Below, one piece after another: positions 1-10,419 of a stretch of 18,267 nucleotides of DNA (the stretch's first letter is position 1; the number at the start of each line of letters is the position of its first letter). A program made the position numbers and the translations under genes. The DNA is from Nymphaea colorata (lineage: Eukaryota; Streptophyta; Magnoliopsida; Nymphaeales; Nymphaeaceae), in assembly GCF_008831285.2 (NCBI RefSeq), contig NW_022204868.1:1-18267 (forward strand). Reading direction: 5' to 3'. The notes beneath the pieces were generated by a model. That model was not told the origin of the DNA. It did no database searches and was given only the letters and a program-made list of their open reading frames with translations.

Positions 1-919
1 AGGGGTCCGACAGCCCGTTTTTGCTTGTTCTTTTAAAAGCTACACTTCTTTCTTTATCTTTTCTTGTTTCTAAACACTACAAAAAGACGTGGGAGGGAGA
101 GATTTTCTCCATTTGCATCAAGCTTTGCTGGTGAAGAAGTTTTCTTTCTCGTTGTGAAGACGGTGGGGACGATTGACGAGGATTATTGTTGAATCATGAA
201 AAAAGATAACTATATGTTTTGACTTTTAAACTTATGAATTGTGATGTAATCGAATTCTCTTCTATTGCTTATTATGTTATTTTGAATGTCTCATTTCTTA
301 TTTTTGGAATGTGTTGTTCATACTTCATACTTCATATACATGAATGTTCCTTTAAATACATTTTTTTATTTTTTCTTGTTTTTTTAGATTTTTTGGAATT
401 TTTATGATTTTTTCCTATTTTTTAAAGATTAAAAAATTAATTTTACGAGACGTTACGATACGTTTATGATACGACGTATAGGTCGGCATGACCGATACCC
501 GATACGCTTCGCCTTTGATAACATTAGTTACCAGTACTACAAAATCTTACTTTTTCTCCAAGTGTCACCCAAAAAACTACATGATGGTGAACATTAACAT
601 ACAATATATTTTTTAATTAGTGCCGTAATACATAACAGTATTGAAACATTGGACATATTGGGTAGAATAATGCACTGTTCCTTATCAGACTTCATTCTAA
701 GAACACATGCATTTTGAAAGCTTGAACGAAGGTGAAAACAAGAACAGAGCTTGTGAACAAGGGAATCTAAGTTACCCCCGAGTGCACTTGGGCAATATCT
801 AGGCTTGCTTGTCGAGCCAAATTACTAGTTTTGTCTTCCTTACAGTTGATTTTTCAAGAAAGTGCCTGATTTTATGCCTATACATGATTCCATGTTGTGG
901 TATTCAACGTTCAGTTCAT
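1..919. other. left flanking DNA, no supported gene
   Basis: AT-rich host or older repeat DNA outside the retrotransposon. It has long T runs (about 361-430). A stretch at about 448-510 is rich in repeated CGATACG/GATACG words and has a small GGTC/GACC inverted pair near 481-493; it may be a remnant of another repeat family. A polypyrimidine stretch ending in CAG near 831-844 resembles a splice acceptor, but no exon could be confirmed after it. ORFs here are short and have no recognisable domain. Confidence 0.6.
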
Positions 920-924
920 CATGG
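920..924. repeat. target site duplication, left copy (CATGG)
   Basis: CATGG directly abuts the left end of the retrotransposon (TGTTCGCACC begins at 925). The same five bases follow the other end at 17728-17732. Five-base duplications are the normal footprint of Ty3/gypsy integrases. The match also decides the LTR boundary, because LTR-LTR homology alone would put it about 99 bp further in, at 1024. Confidence 0.9.
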
Positions 925-1640
925 TGTTCGCACCCCACCCCTTTTTCAAGGAGGTCGAAATGCGAGTAAGCAAAATTCTTTTAAAATTTGGAGTTTTGAG
1001 AAAATTTTCAAGAGAAAGGGATCCGCCCATCGGTACGAGGTCCAACCGTTCCTGCCGCCTTTAACAGGGGTAATTAGACCAAGGACTAAGGATCATTTGG
1101 ATCATATACGAGTTATTGATGCAAATCCTATATGCTTATGCATTGATGTTTTGGATTCAAGAACCGAAATTCATTTTTTTGAATAAATGAATTTGAATAT
1201 TGGGGGTTTTCAAGTTGGTTTAAAAACCTTTGTTTTGGTGTTATTTGAAACACATAATTCTTGAGGATTTTGAAGATTTGGAATTGAGTTCTTTGTTGTG
1301 AACTCTAGATGATGATGATCATCTTATGATCAAAATTGATTTTGAACTCTTCTTTTGTCAAATCATGTGATTTGTAGAATTCATTCTTTTGAAAGAACAT
1401 AGGTTCCAAATTGTTAGAAAATATGTTGTTTTTCAAATGCACTTTGGCCAAAAGATTATGAATGCATTGCTTGTGTTTTCTTTTGAAGTTAAGTGAGGTT
1501 TACAAATTCTCATTGCAAATGACTTGGTCACTTTTTGCAACTCAAATTTGAATCACTTAATTTCTTGAGAATGTGTATGTGGTGCTATTGATTTTGAGTG
1601 AAAGTGAATGCATGAAACGAGAAGAAAATATATGGAATTC

Positions 1641-1710
1641 ATTCTTCACTCTCTCATAATCCCTCAAGATTCATTCATATGAAACATACATTCTTCACTC
1701 TCTCATAATC
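1641..1710. repeat. 49-bp-period direct repeat in U5
   Basis: A 21-base word beginning ATTCTTCACTCTC occurs at 1641-1661 and again at 1690-1710. The same pair is in the other LTR at about 14599-14619 and 14647-14667, so it predates the insertion. No function can be assigned. Confidence 0.75.
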
Positions 1711-2363
1711 TCTCAAAATCCATATTGCACGTCATACAATCTATGCATGAAGATTGATTAAAATGTAGGACTTTCTCTATATGTGCTCATTATATGATTA
1801 AACACATGAATTAGAGATATAGTCCATAAGCTTGAGGCTTGACATAAAATTATCAAAATGATGAAAATATATAAATGATGTCAAGTTCAATCTTTGAAAT
1901 GGATGGGAGACATGGATGACATCCACTTTTGTCTCAAAATAGCTAAAAATCAGACCTTGTGTTGATTTAAATAGCTGAAAATTGTGGACATTGATTCCAA
2001 TAAGGACTTGTTTCTTAGATAGAAACAATGAGTTTTTCAAATCTATTCAAATTCTAGATTTCGTAGTAATGAAATCATCAACTCCTTTGGATGATTCTAG
2101 GATGGTTGGTATTTCAAATATGTAAATTTTGATATTCTTAAACCAATTCCTATGAAACATGGTCTGATTTCAACAACATACATACATCTTATGTATGGGT
2201 TTGCTGAAATTAAGTAAAAATGAAATGAAAATGATTTCATAGCCTTGCACTATGAAAATCAATCAAAACGATCATCCTTCTTAAAAACCAGTTTGGAAAC
2301 GTATTCCAACCTGATTTTAAGAGAAGAAAAATGATTTTCAACAAGAGATTGGACACATGTATG

Positions 2364-2423
2364 TATATATATAACAACGTATATATATATATATATATAT
2401 ATACAACGTATATATATATATAT
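2364..2423. repeat. (TA)n microsatellite in the 3' LTR
   Basis: Two long alternating TA runs are separated by a CAACG-containing spacer. The matching place in the other LTR (about 15308-15333) is much shorter, so the tract has changed length between the two copies since insertion, or was assembled differently. Confidence 0.85.
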
Positions 2424-2472
2424 AACATACCTTACTCTTCAAAATGAAATTTTATCAAGGGACCGCATGACT

Positions 2473-2493
2473 CATGAATCATGATGATTCATG
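2473..2493. repeat. 9-bp inverted repeat with 3-nt loop in the LTR
   Basis: CATGAATCA, TGA, TGATTCATG form a perfect 9-bp stem. The same palindrome is kept without change in the other LTR at 15380-15400. It could form a small hairpin in the R-U5 RNA leader or be a protein binding site. Function unknown. Confidence 0.7.
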
Positions 2494-4548
2494 GCTGGGT
2501 TCTTTTATGTAGGAAGATTGAAACTTGTTTCAAATCTTTCCTACTACCCTTGATCAATTAAATTGAAAGACATGAATCAAAATGACTGTGAATAAGAAAG
2601 AGAATAAAACAATACTCAAGCTTATTCGTCCATCATTTCGCCATGCAAGGGTGGATCACATTCATAAAAACGTATCCATCCCTTATAGGCATTTTCATCA
2701 TACATGGTGCAGCAAAATCACTCTCTCACCGTGGGATTCTCTCATGGTAGGGAGTTCAAAATGGTATTAAGTTGGTTCCTTTGAAAGGGATGTGGCCTTG
2801 GGGCCCATTTCAAAATTTGATACTTGTTCATATTTAAAAAAACCGACATATGTATGCATTATGTATTAACATGTATATTGAAGCGTAGATTTCCTTAGTT
2901 GGACATCATTCCCAGCCGTAAGCAAATGAAAATAAACCCACCCACGAATTGCTGGAATTAAAATAAATCAACAATAAGCTAAAGTAGAAGAGAAGTGAGT
3001 TAAGATCACCTACCTTACGGTTCGGTCTTGATGTTTGTCCTTCGTCTTCACTTGTTTTTAACTCAAGCAATCCTAAGCAAGAATCCAACCGTGGATTCAA
3101 GCTTAGCAAAGCTAGAATAAGAAATAGCTTGCTTGCTGGAATTTGGAGTGGTAAAGAGGGCTTCTCACCACGAAAATCCTAAGTAAGGATTCACTTAAGC
3201 ACCCTAACTTAGCAAAATCAATGGGGAGAATAGAAGAAAGTGAAGAAGAGAATGAGAGAAAAAGGGGAAGAGGGCTTGGACGAACCTCTTATCTCTTCCT
3301 TGGCTTCTCCCTCCTAGCTCCTTGGCTGCAGCAATTTGATAGAATGCTCCAAAATTCGTCCTCCCCCTTGGTGGCCAAAGGGAGGTTTATATAGAGGAGG
3401 AGGTGGGTTCAACCACCTTCTTAACTCACCTTGGGAACTTGCTTAAGACCTTGGGGACTTGTAAAATGAGTTAAATAGGATTTAAAGGCTCTAATTGACC
3501 ATTTCTCAGCCCATTTCCACGAGCTAGGTGGGCTGGGCTAGGTTTGGTCAACATGGGTTCAGACCTAGATGACCATCTTGACCAAAATTTTGGATGAAAA
3601 TGCCCATTGCACAGGGTTTTGCCCTTATTTTATACTATTTATTTATTTTTTGTTTGAAATCGAGCTTGTAAGGTTAAAACCTAGTTACTAAGCTCCAAAT
3701 GCCATTGAATATGATAATTCAATTTAAATTTTAAGAAAATTCAAAAATTTTATCAAATTTGGTTCGAAAAGGGTATTTTCGTCCAAAACTTGATTGAAAA
3801 TGGATTTCAACTGAATCAAACTTTCACTTGAGAAATTCAATTTAAATTTGGTATTTGATTCATGCATTTGACAAATTCAAATGTTTATTTGCCTTTCATA
3901 AACCAATTTAGGCTTTTTAATCTTAAGTTGACCGCAGAAGGGCAAAATTGTCCAAATTGATCAATTTCGACCAATTGACCAAAGTCAAAGCTCATTTGCG
4001 AGTAGTTTGACTTTATTTGAGGTAATTTGATAAATTTGGGTCAAGAAAGCTCTTAATTGAGCTAAATTGTACTTTGACTGAGTTTAGTCAAAGTGGGTTT
4101 GGTTCGGTCAAAGTCTATTTTCGTCCATTAATTGGATCATGAGACGACTTACGTTTTGACTGTGTTGAGCCCGTGGTGACCGAACCTAGCTGGAATTGGC
4201 ACCACATTTGAGTGCACCCGGGTCAAACCTACTTGATTAAGTAGGTTAGGTGAGTTTGACCAGTCTAGTAATTGCTTCTTGAAAATGATTTTTTTCTTTA
4301 AGGAGGACCTGGTTAAAGAAGAGAGAGACATGTCTCTCTTTTCCTAGGTTTCTCCTTTATTTCTTCTTGAAAATGACTTTTCTTCAATTAATTTGAGAGA
4401 AAATATTTATTTATTATTTTTTTTGACATGGAGGGGGCGTGGCCCCTGGGGGCTCTTGACCACACGGGCTAGGTGGGGCCCACACGTGGGTCCCACGTAG
4501 CATTCTAGACTGAATTAGATCCAATTCTTGGATCTAAGTCAAAATTTG

Positions 4549-4632
4549 CATTTTGCAATTGGATTTGGATTTCAAATGACATTTGCAATTGGATTTGAAT
4601 TTCAAATGACATTTGCAATTGGATATGGACTC
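4549..4632. repeat. 30-bp tandem repeat in U3, two full copies plus a partial one
   Basis: The unit starts ATTTGCAATTGGATTTG and is about 30 bp long. It is present twice plus a partial copy here, and three times plus a partial copy in the other LTR (about 17453-17560). U3 tandem repeats often act as enhancer elements in LTR retrotransposons; that role is inference here. Confidence 0.8.
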
Positions 4633-4797
4633 GTAATCCTGCATTGGGATTCGTGTCTTGGGTTAAATTCACGATTTGAATCTAATTGTTCTTTAGATTC
4701 GAAATTGGCTTTGAAATTGCAAATTTTCACAATTCTTTTGTGAAATTTTCACATTGCTTCAATTTTGATGTGGAAAAATTTGGGGTGTTAACAGATG

Positions 4798-4806
4798 CCC
4801 CTCTTT
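4798..4806 (-). promoter_or_regulatory. polypurine tract for plus-strand DNA priming
   Basis: On the minus strand, AAAGAGGGG is followed by CATC and then the start of the 3' LTR (TGTTAACACC). A G-rich purine run immediately upstream of the 3' LTR is the expected second-strand primer. Its position confirms the minus-strand orientation of the element. Confidence 0.8.
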
Positions 4807-5795
4807 GCTGTTAAGTAAGTTGAATAATTTGCTTAATAGCAAAGATTCAATGCTAGGCATAGACCTGAAATAAGAAGATTTTTCTCCATCTCATTGGAGA
4901 CTTTGTAGAGGAATTAATGTTGGTTGAAAAATTTTGTAATTGTGAAATTTTTGCATTTGATGCTTGGAGAAATTTGCCCTCGATGCCTTCTAGACCATTG
5001 GCAAGTGCTTTTTCTCTCCTTTTACTTTAGTTTTTCACATACTCGCTTTTGCTTTTGAATTTTGATTTTCTTTTTGAGCCACCCTTCACTCTTGGGAGAA
5101 ATTCCTCACCACCCAAAAGCTACTACGGAGTTCCACCGCTTTGGTGGTTTTGTGTAGTTTGCTTTGTGTAATATCAAGTCTATCGGGCTTTCTTCTGAAC
5201 CCTTGTAACAAGCTTTGGGCCGGTAACTCCTAGACCAGTTGGCCTCAGGGTACCAAATGTAAAACACTCCCGGCTTACTTGCTCGAATTCAGAAGGCTTT
5301 AGGAGACTTAATATAAGCAAAATGTTCATGATTGCTTTTTAGCTTCACGGCGTAAGCATAGGGCCCACCCGCGCCTGCTGAGCTTTGAACCAGAGGAACA
5401 ACTACACTCACCCGAGCTCATTGCTCAACTCATTTCGCTTGATAGCTTTTTCTAGCATCTTGCCAAGGTCTTTTAGGTGACAAGACTTTTTCTTATGGCA
5501 TCTCATGCTAGACCTTTACAAATGCCGATTGTCGGGACCAACATTAATTGCTATATATTAGTCCCTCAATGTCTGTGAAATTTCTTGCATATTTCAAGAC
5601 GATGCCCTTGCAATTGTCCTCAAGACATGGGTTGAGTTTGAAAATTTTGATGCATTTTTGAAACTTTTCCCTAAGGGATACCATGCCCCTTAGTTGGTTC
5701 GAAAATTGTTACAAACGTGCTTATCAAAGCACAACTATTTTGAAATTTTTTTTGAATTGCAAATTCAAGTATAGAATTTTTTGAGATGCAAAGCA
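4807..5795 (-). other. 3' untranslated region between integrase and the polypurine tract
   Basis: About 1 kb with no ORF or domain I can support on either strand. Base composition is more mixed than in the LTRs, with a GC-richer part at about 5200-5410. Extra non-coding sequence between pol and the 3' LTR is usual in Tat elements. Confidence 0.65.
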
Positions 5796-7125
5796 TTAAT
5801 TGGATCGGGATTTCAACCCATCGGCATCAATCAGTCGATAAGAATTGTGAGGTAGAACCTCTTTGACAACATATGGTCCTTCCAGTTCGGCGCCCATTTT
5901 CCTTTGGGTCTACTCCTGAGTGGAACTATGGATCTTAAAACAAGATCATTTACCTGAAATTTTCTTTCAATGACTGATTTGGCATAATGTCGGGCGACTC
6001 TCTTACGATAGACTTCGGCATGCTCTGCCGCTTGTAGTCTTTTCTCGTCTAAGAGGTCTAATTGAGCAAGTCTCTTTTTTTGATATTTGCTAATTGGGAG
6101 TTCAATGAGAGCAGCAAATTTCATTGCTGGTTTTTGGACATGTAATGGAAGGACAATTTCCGTTCCATATACTAATTCTGCTGGTGTAGCATTGGTGGGT
6201 GTCCGAATTGTGGTTCGATACGCCCAAAGTGCATTGTGCATTTTCTCGTGCCAATCTCGGCCTGTTTCAACAGTCCTTTCTAAGACACGAATCAAAATCT
6301 TGTTGGTTGCTTCTGCCTGACCATTACCTTGAGGGTAATATGGGGCAGAAAAGTGATGTTGTATTTTGTGTTTGTGACAGAGATTGCGCATTTTCTCATT
6401 TTTGAAATGAGTACCGTTATCAGAAACGATATCATGCGGGATGCCAAATCTACACAAAAGATTTTTGTGAATGAAGGACACTACGTGTTGTCCTTCGACT
6501 GTTTTTAAAGTGATCGCTTCCACCCATTTGGTGAAGTAATCTGTAGCTGCAAGAAAATACCTGTGTCCATTTGAGGCAGGTGGATTGATTGGACCGACTA
6601 CGTCGAAGGCCCACATGGAGAATGGCCATGGTGAGCTGACCGAATGAAGGTACGCTGCTGGAGCATGAATTGATGGTGCATGCAACTGACATTTGATGCA
6701 TTTCTTGACAAATTGGTGACAGTCTCTTTGCATTGTGGGCCAATAGTACCCTGCTCTGACTATCTGCTTGACGAGGGTCTGATACCCTACATGTCCCCCA
6801 CAAATTCCTTCATGGGCTTCTTGAATGACTTCTAGTGCCTCATTTGCATCGAGACATCTAGCATATTCTGTGCTGAATCCTCTTCTGTATAGGATGTCGG
6901 CTAGAATGAAATATCTTGAAGACATGTGTCTCAAAACTCTTTGCTCTTTTCGAGACATTTCTGGTGGAAGTGTTCCAGTTTGGAGAAAATCCTTGATGTT
7001 CTGATACCATGGTGTTTCTCTACTTTCTGCTTGCAACACCTGTTCTGGTATGACAAAAGATGGTTGTTCGAGTCTTCCAACTTCAAAAGATCTGATAGAT
7101 TCTCCAGGTTTGAAGGCAATGGTAG
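5796..7125 (-). pseudogene. integrase domain of Pol (C-terminus frameshifted)
   Basis: This enzyme would insert the cDNA into the host chromosome. In the long ORF that begins at 7261, the zinc-binding HHCC module is seen as H150, H157, C188 and C191. The catalytic core has D220 (AFDVVGP), D281 (VSDNGTHF) and E317 (GNGQAEATNK), a D-60-D-35-E spacing that fits the retroviral and gypsy integrase core. NDLVLR near the C-terminus begins the chromatin-facing GPY/F module. There the frame breaks: one base appears missing at about 5880-5882, and the GPY motif continues in another frame to a stop at 5796-5798. This ORF also contains, in its first 46 residues, the end of the second RNase H, so its ATG at 7261 is not a real start. 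The core is otherwise complete. Confidence 0.92.
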
Positions 7126-7496
7126 AGCCTAAACTGGCTAAACCGTCTGCTATTGGGTTAAATTCTCTTTTGACATGTAAGAGTTGACATTCCTCGAACT
7201 GTCTTAAGAGGGAAGCTGCTAACTCTTGATATGGATCAATTTTTGATCTTTGACTTGCCAATCTCCATTGACCTGACTGACAGCTAAGAGAGAATCTCCA
7301 AAAATGCGAACTCTCTGCACTTTAAATTTGAGCAACATTTTGAGTCCTTGGATTAGGGCCTCGTACTCTGCCATATTATGCGTGCAGGAAAAATTCAATT
7401 TGAGAGAGTAAGGAATCATTTCCCTTTCTGGTGTAATGAAAAGTATCCCAATGCCTGCCCAACTGTGCTCTTAGATCCATCAAAGTACATCTCCCA
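7126..7496 (-). pseudogene. archaeal-type RNase H (second RNase H of Tat elements), frameshifted
   Basis: A second RNase H fold follows the RT-linked one, a mark of the Tat lineage. Its acidic residues are visible but lie in three frames: the first Asp in MYFDGSK (about 7479-7481), Glu in NMAEYEAL (about 7360-7370), Asp in FGDSLL (about 7294-7298), and the last Asp in NPIADGLAS (about 7145-7147). Frame changes lie near 7455 and near 7228-7240. It would degrade the RNA strand of RNA:DNA hybrids during reverse transcription. Apart from the two shifts, no key residue appears lost. Confidence 0.85.
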
Positions 7497-9136
7497 AATC
7501 GGCTCTGGTTCAGTCGTCAGGATTTGCTCATCTGGAAAATCATCATTTGTTCTAATTTCTTCATATAGAGGAAAATCTGCCAATTGGTCTGCAATGGCTT
7601 GCCCCTTGATTGATTTTTGTGACACATATTCCAAATCATATTGCATCAGCAAAACCTGCCACTTTGCTATCCTTCCATTCAGAAATGGCTGTTCGAGGAT
7701 ATATTTGAGTGGATTAAGTTTGGATAAAATTTTAACTTCACAAGCCAATAGATAATGCCTTAATTTTTGACACATCCACACCAAGGCTAAGCAAGTTTTT
7801 TCCATGTGCGAGTAGTTCTTTTCATACTGCACAAATGTCTTACTGATGTAATAAATGGCATGTTCTATTCGACATCCTTCTTCATATTGAGCCAGAAATC
7901 CACCACAGGCTGAATCGTTAACTGTGATGTAAAGGAGTAGAGGTTCCCCTAAAATTGGAGGTTTTAAAATTGGTGGGCAAAGAAGATACTTCTTGATCTT
8001 TTCGAATGAGGCTTGACATTCATGCCCCCATTCAAATTTGACTCCTTTCCGCAGTAAATGGTTGAAGGGTTCGCACCTCATGGCGAGATTAGATATAAAC
8101 CTTCTGATTGACTGAATTCTGCCTTGCAAGCTGCGTAGCTCCTTAAGATTTGTTGGGGGTGACATTTCGATGATCGCCTTTGCTTTGGAAGGATCCATCT
8201 CGATTCCCTTTTGCTGACCATAAATCCCAAAAGCTTACCGGATTCCACACCAAATACACATTTTTGTGGATTCAATCTAAGTTTGTATTGTAAGAGTCTA
8301 TCAAAAACTTGAGAGAGAATGTTGATGTGATTCTCCCTTGTTTTTGACTTAATTAGTAGATCATCTACATATGCATCCATGATTTGATGCATTTGGTCAT
8401 GAAAAATAGCTGCCATAGCCCTTTGATATGTTGCCCAGCGTTCTTCAAACCAAATGGCATTACTGTATAGCAGAAGGTACCCCATGGGGTTGTAAATGAT
8501 GTTTTGGCTTGATCTTGAGCTGCAACTTAATTTGGTTATAACCAGAATATCCATCCATAAAGGAGAACATAGCGTGACCTGCGGTACTGTCTACCAACAA
8601 GTCAATGTTTGGAAGTGGGTAGTCATCCTTTGGTGTAGCCTTATTCAAATCTCTGAAATCGATGCAGAGCCGAATTTTGCCATTTTTCTTTGGGACTACC
8701 ACAATGTTTGCTAACCATTCAGGATAGTCGATTGTTCGGATGAACCCTGCTTCAGGCCTTCCTTAACTTGCCCCTCAAGACGATCTAGTTTCCTCAACTT
8801 TTGTTTGATTGGCTTGCATTCTGGTTTCAATGGTAGTCGATGCTCGACTAATTTTGTATCAAGTCCTGGCATGTCCTCATAAGTCCACGCAAAGGCTTCT
8901 TGATGCTTTTTGAGGAAGTCTATCAACTCTTTTCTTTCTTCTGCTGAGAGACTTGTTCCAATTTGCAAAATCTTTGGACTCTCTTCCGTGCCAATGTTAA
9001 TTTCCTCAATCGGATCATTAATCAGAGGTGACGGTTGATCTTGCTTTCTCATTTGGATGAACTCTGGACATTCGGCCTCAGTGAGTTCTGGATTTATCTC
9101 CTTAAAAGCTTTTGATGTTTGATCCTCAGATGCCAT
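7497..9136 (-). pseudogene. reverse transcriptase and RT-linked RNase H, frameshifted
   Basis: This part of Pol copies the element RNA into DNA. N-terminal text such as EAFAWTYEDMPGLD and EHRLPLKPECKPIKQKLR (about 8790-8900) is the usual gypsy RT entry. Palm motifs follow: CIDFRDLNKATPKDDYPLP, FMDGYSGYNQI, TPWGTFCY and MPFGLKNAG, then the catalytic YVDDLL near 8360-8371. Thumb and connection follow from about 8198, with an RNase H containing ITVNDSACGG, MEKTCLALVW and QAIADQLAD. Where most relatives have an Asp before PLKYI, this copy has Asn (SKLNPLKYI, about 7710-7735). Frame changes lie near 8745, 8525, 8435 and 8210. The preferred start is the ATG at 9136: it comes one base after a candidate splice acceptor, and the 13 residues before it look untranslated. 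Confidence 0.9.
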
Positions 9137-9160
9137 CCTAAAGATTGTAAAGAAGTTAGA
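9137..9160 (-). promoter_or_regulatory. candidate splice acceptor before RT (A3)
   Basis: On the minus strand, CTAAC (9155-9159) is followed by a pyrimidine-rich TTCTTTACAATCTTTAG ending with AG at 9138-9139, then G and the ATG of RT at 9136. Ogre elements are known to carry an intron between protease and RT, so an acceptor here fits the family. It lies about 156 nt past the stop of the gag-protease frame. Use is inferred, not shown. Confidence 0.6.
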
Positions 9161-9294
9161 TGAAATTTGAGACATTGTATATGGAAGTAATTTGCATTTG
9201 TCATTGTATTTTTGAAGGTATTACAAAATGAAGACACTTGGTCTATTTGAGTACAATGACGACAAAATGACAAAATGATGGCGGATTTGTTGAT

Positions 9295-10125
9295 TCAAAT
9301 TGATGGTGAACATCCGCCTATGGTATTGCTCTTGACGAAAGGTACTGGCTTGAATTCTTCCTCAACATCCACTTTTTCATAGCTTTGGCACCCCAAGGCT
9401 TGAGTGCCTCGTTGTCCTGTCAAGGTAACTGGTTCCAAGATTCCATTTTCATGTTTGCCAAGGCCAGTAAATCCAAACCTTTCTCATTCTGGCAGAATTT
9501 CTTGAACAACGGATGACTTTTGTAACTTGTTTCAAGTTTGGTACCCTTTTTCACCCATACCTGTTTCTTTGGTTTCTGAATGGCCAATCTGCTAAGACTT
9601 TGAGATATTTCTTCCTTTTGCAGACTCGAATACTGGTACCTCAATTGTATATGTTGGTACCGGAATCATTGGGTGTACAAGCCGACTTTCCTATCCTCTG
9701 CATAGATGGTTATAGAATTCCCGTTGTGAGTCCATTTGACACACTGATGTAGAGTGGAGGGAACTGCATTGGTAGCATGGATCCATGGCCTGCCAAGCAA
9801 CAAGTTGAAGGAGGGTTCTATATCCACCACATGAAATAAAACCCGATGATACGTCTCAGAAATATTCAAATCCAGACATATGCATCCTAGGCATGGTTGT
9901 CCTGTCCCGTCATATCCATGGATGAAAATTGTGGATGGAGTATAGTGGCTGTCTTATGCCCAACTCACGAGCTGTTTGTTGTGGACAGATGTTCAGGCTT
10001 GCTCCACCATCAATTAAAACGTGGAGACTCTGGTGCCCCTTGTCTCTACCACTATGTGCAAGGCGTCATTGTGCGATGCACCTCCAGTTGGTAGATCTTT
10101 ATCAGAGAATATGATCGGACTATTT
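9295..10125 (-). pseudogene. aspartic protease and C-terminal linker of gag-pro, frameshifted
   Basis: The protease cuts the polyproteins. The active-site region reads HVLIDGGASLNICPQQ, with DGG at about 10003-10011; upstream DLPTGGASHNDALHIVVE is the usual Tat entry. The C-terminal half, FHVVDIEPSFNLLLGRPWIH (about 9775-9835), is the conserved retropepsin end. Frame changes lie near 10025, 9920 and 9665. After the protease comes a lysine-rich linker (9420-9644), and the frame ends in TGA at 9295-9297 before RT begins. DGGAS replaces the common D-S/T-G triad; related Tat proteases vary at this place, so activity cannot be judged. Confidence 0.8.
9559..9561 (-). promoter_or_regulatory. candidate splice donor in the protease-RT linker
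   Basis: On the minus strand ACAG|GTATGG (junction between 9561 and 9560) fits a plant 5' splice site. With the acceptor at 9138 it would remove 422 nt including the gag-pro stop, as in Ogre introns. As sequenced, the join would be out of frame, but this region has many indels. Low certainty. Confidence 0.3.
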
Positions 10126-10419
10126 TCACATAATTCAAAGCCCATTCATTCCCCCTGTTAGGGCTAAACCCTCCCTTCTTGACTTCAGGTAAGGGGTCCA
10201 ATTCATTGAAAATGGATCCAAGGGTTCAGATCCATACTTACTTCTGATCGATTTCTATCAGACTGTCTTGTTCAACTGTCCGATTTGTGCATTGATGGAT
10301 CCTTTATCATGTTTGAAAAGCAATCCAAAGAAATCCAGGACGCTGTATCCCTTTTGTTTGTCACCATCATTGGATGATTTGTTGAAATCTGACCATCGAA
10401 ACTATTCCTTTGCCATGTT

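Larger units (their letters stand above)
925..4793 (-). repeat. 3' LTR (left copy), full length 3869 bp
   Basis: On the minus strand it starts TGTTAACACCCC, a common gypsy LTR start, at 4793 and ends GTGCGAACA at 925, directly beside the target duplication. Bases 1025-4793 are nearly identical to 13980-17727. Bases 925-1023 have no partner in the other LTR. Inside, in transcription order: U3 with a 30-bp tandem repeat near 4549-4620 and a CACGTG box at 4483-4488; a TATA-like motif at 3385-3394; then the long R-U5 part. Compared with the right copy it has an expanded (TA)n tract near 2364-2423 and small indels. ORFs inside the LTR carry no known domain. Confidence 0.92.

Noticed and set aside
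1024-1024. LTR boundary at 1024 from LTR-LTR homology
   Set aside because: No target duplication fits this boundary, and the base is C, not T. The boundary at 925 gives TG ends and a perfect CATGG duplication.
809-1186. 125-codon + strand ORF
   Set aside because: It runs across the TSD and the LTR end from flank into LTR, so it cannot be an ancestral gene. The LTR part recurs at 13959-14141 because of LTR identity.
2237-2428. Tyr/Ile-rich short minus-strand ORF
   Set aside because: Translation of the (TA)n microsatellite.
4528-4743. 71-codon ORF with repeated FAIGF/FQMTF text, and its counterpart at 17410-17664
   Set aside because: This is simply the 30-bp tandem repeat of U3 read in frame; the length is a multiple of three, so repeats appear in translation.
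6087-6405. + strand ORFs within integrase
   Set aside because: Antisense shadows of the integrase coding sequence.
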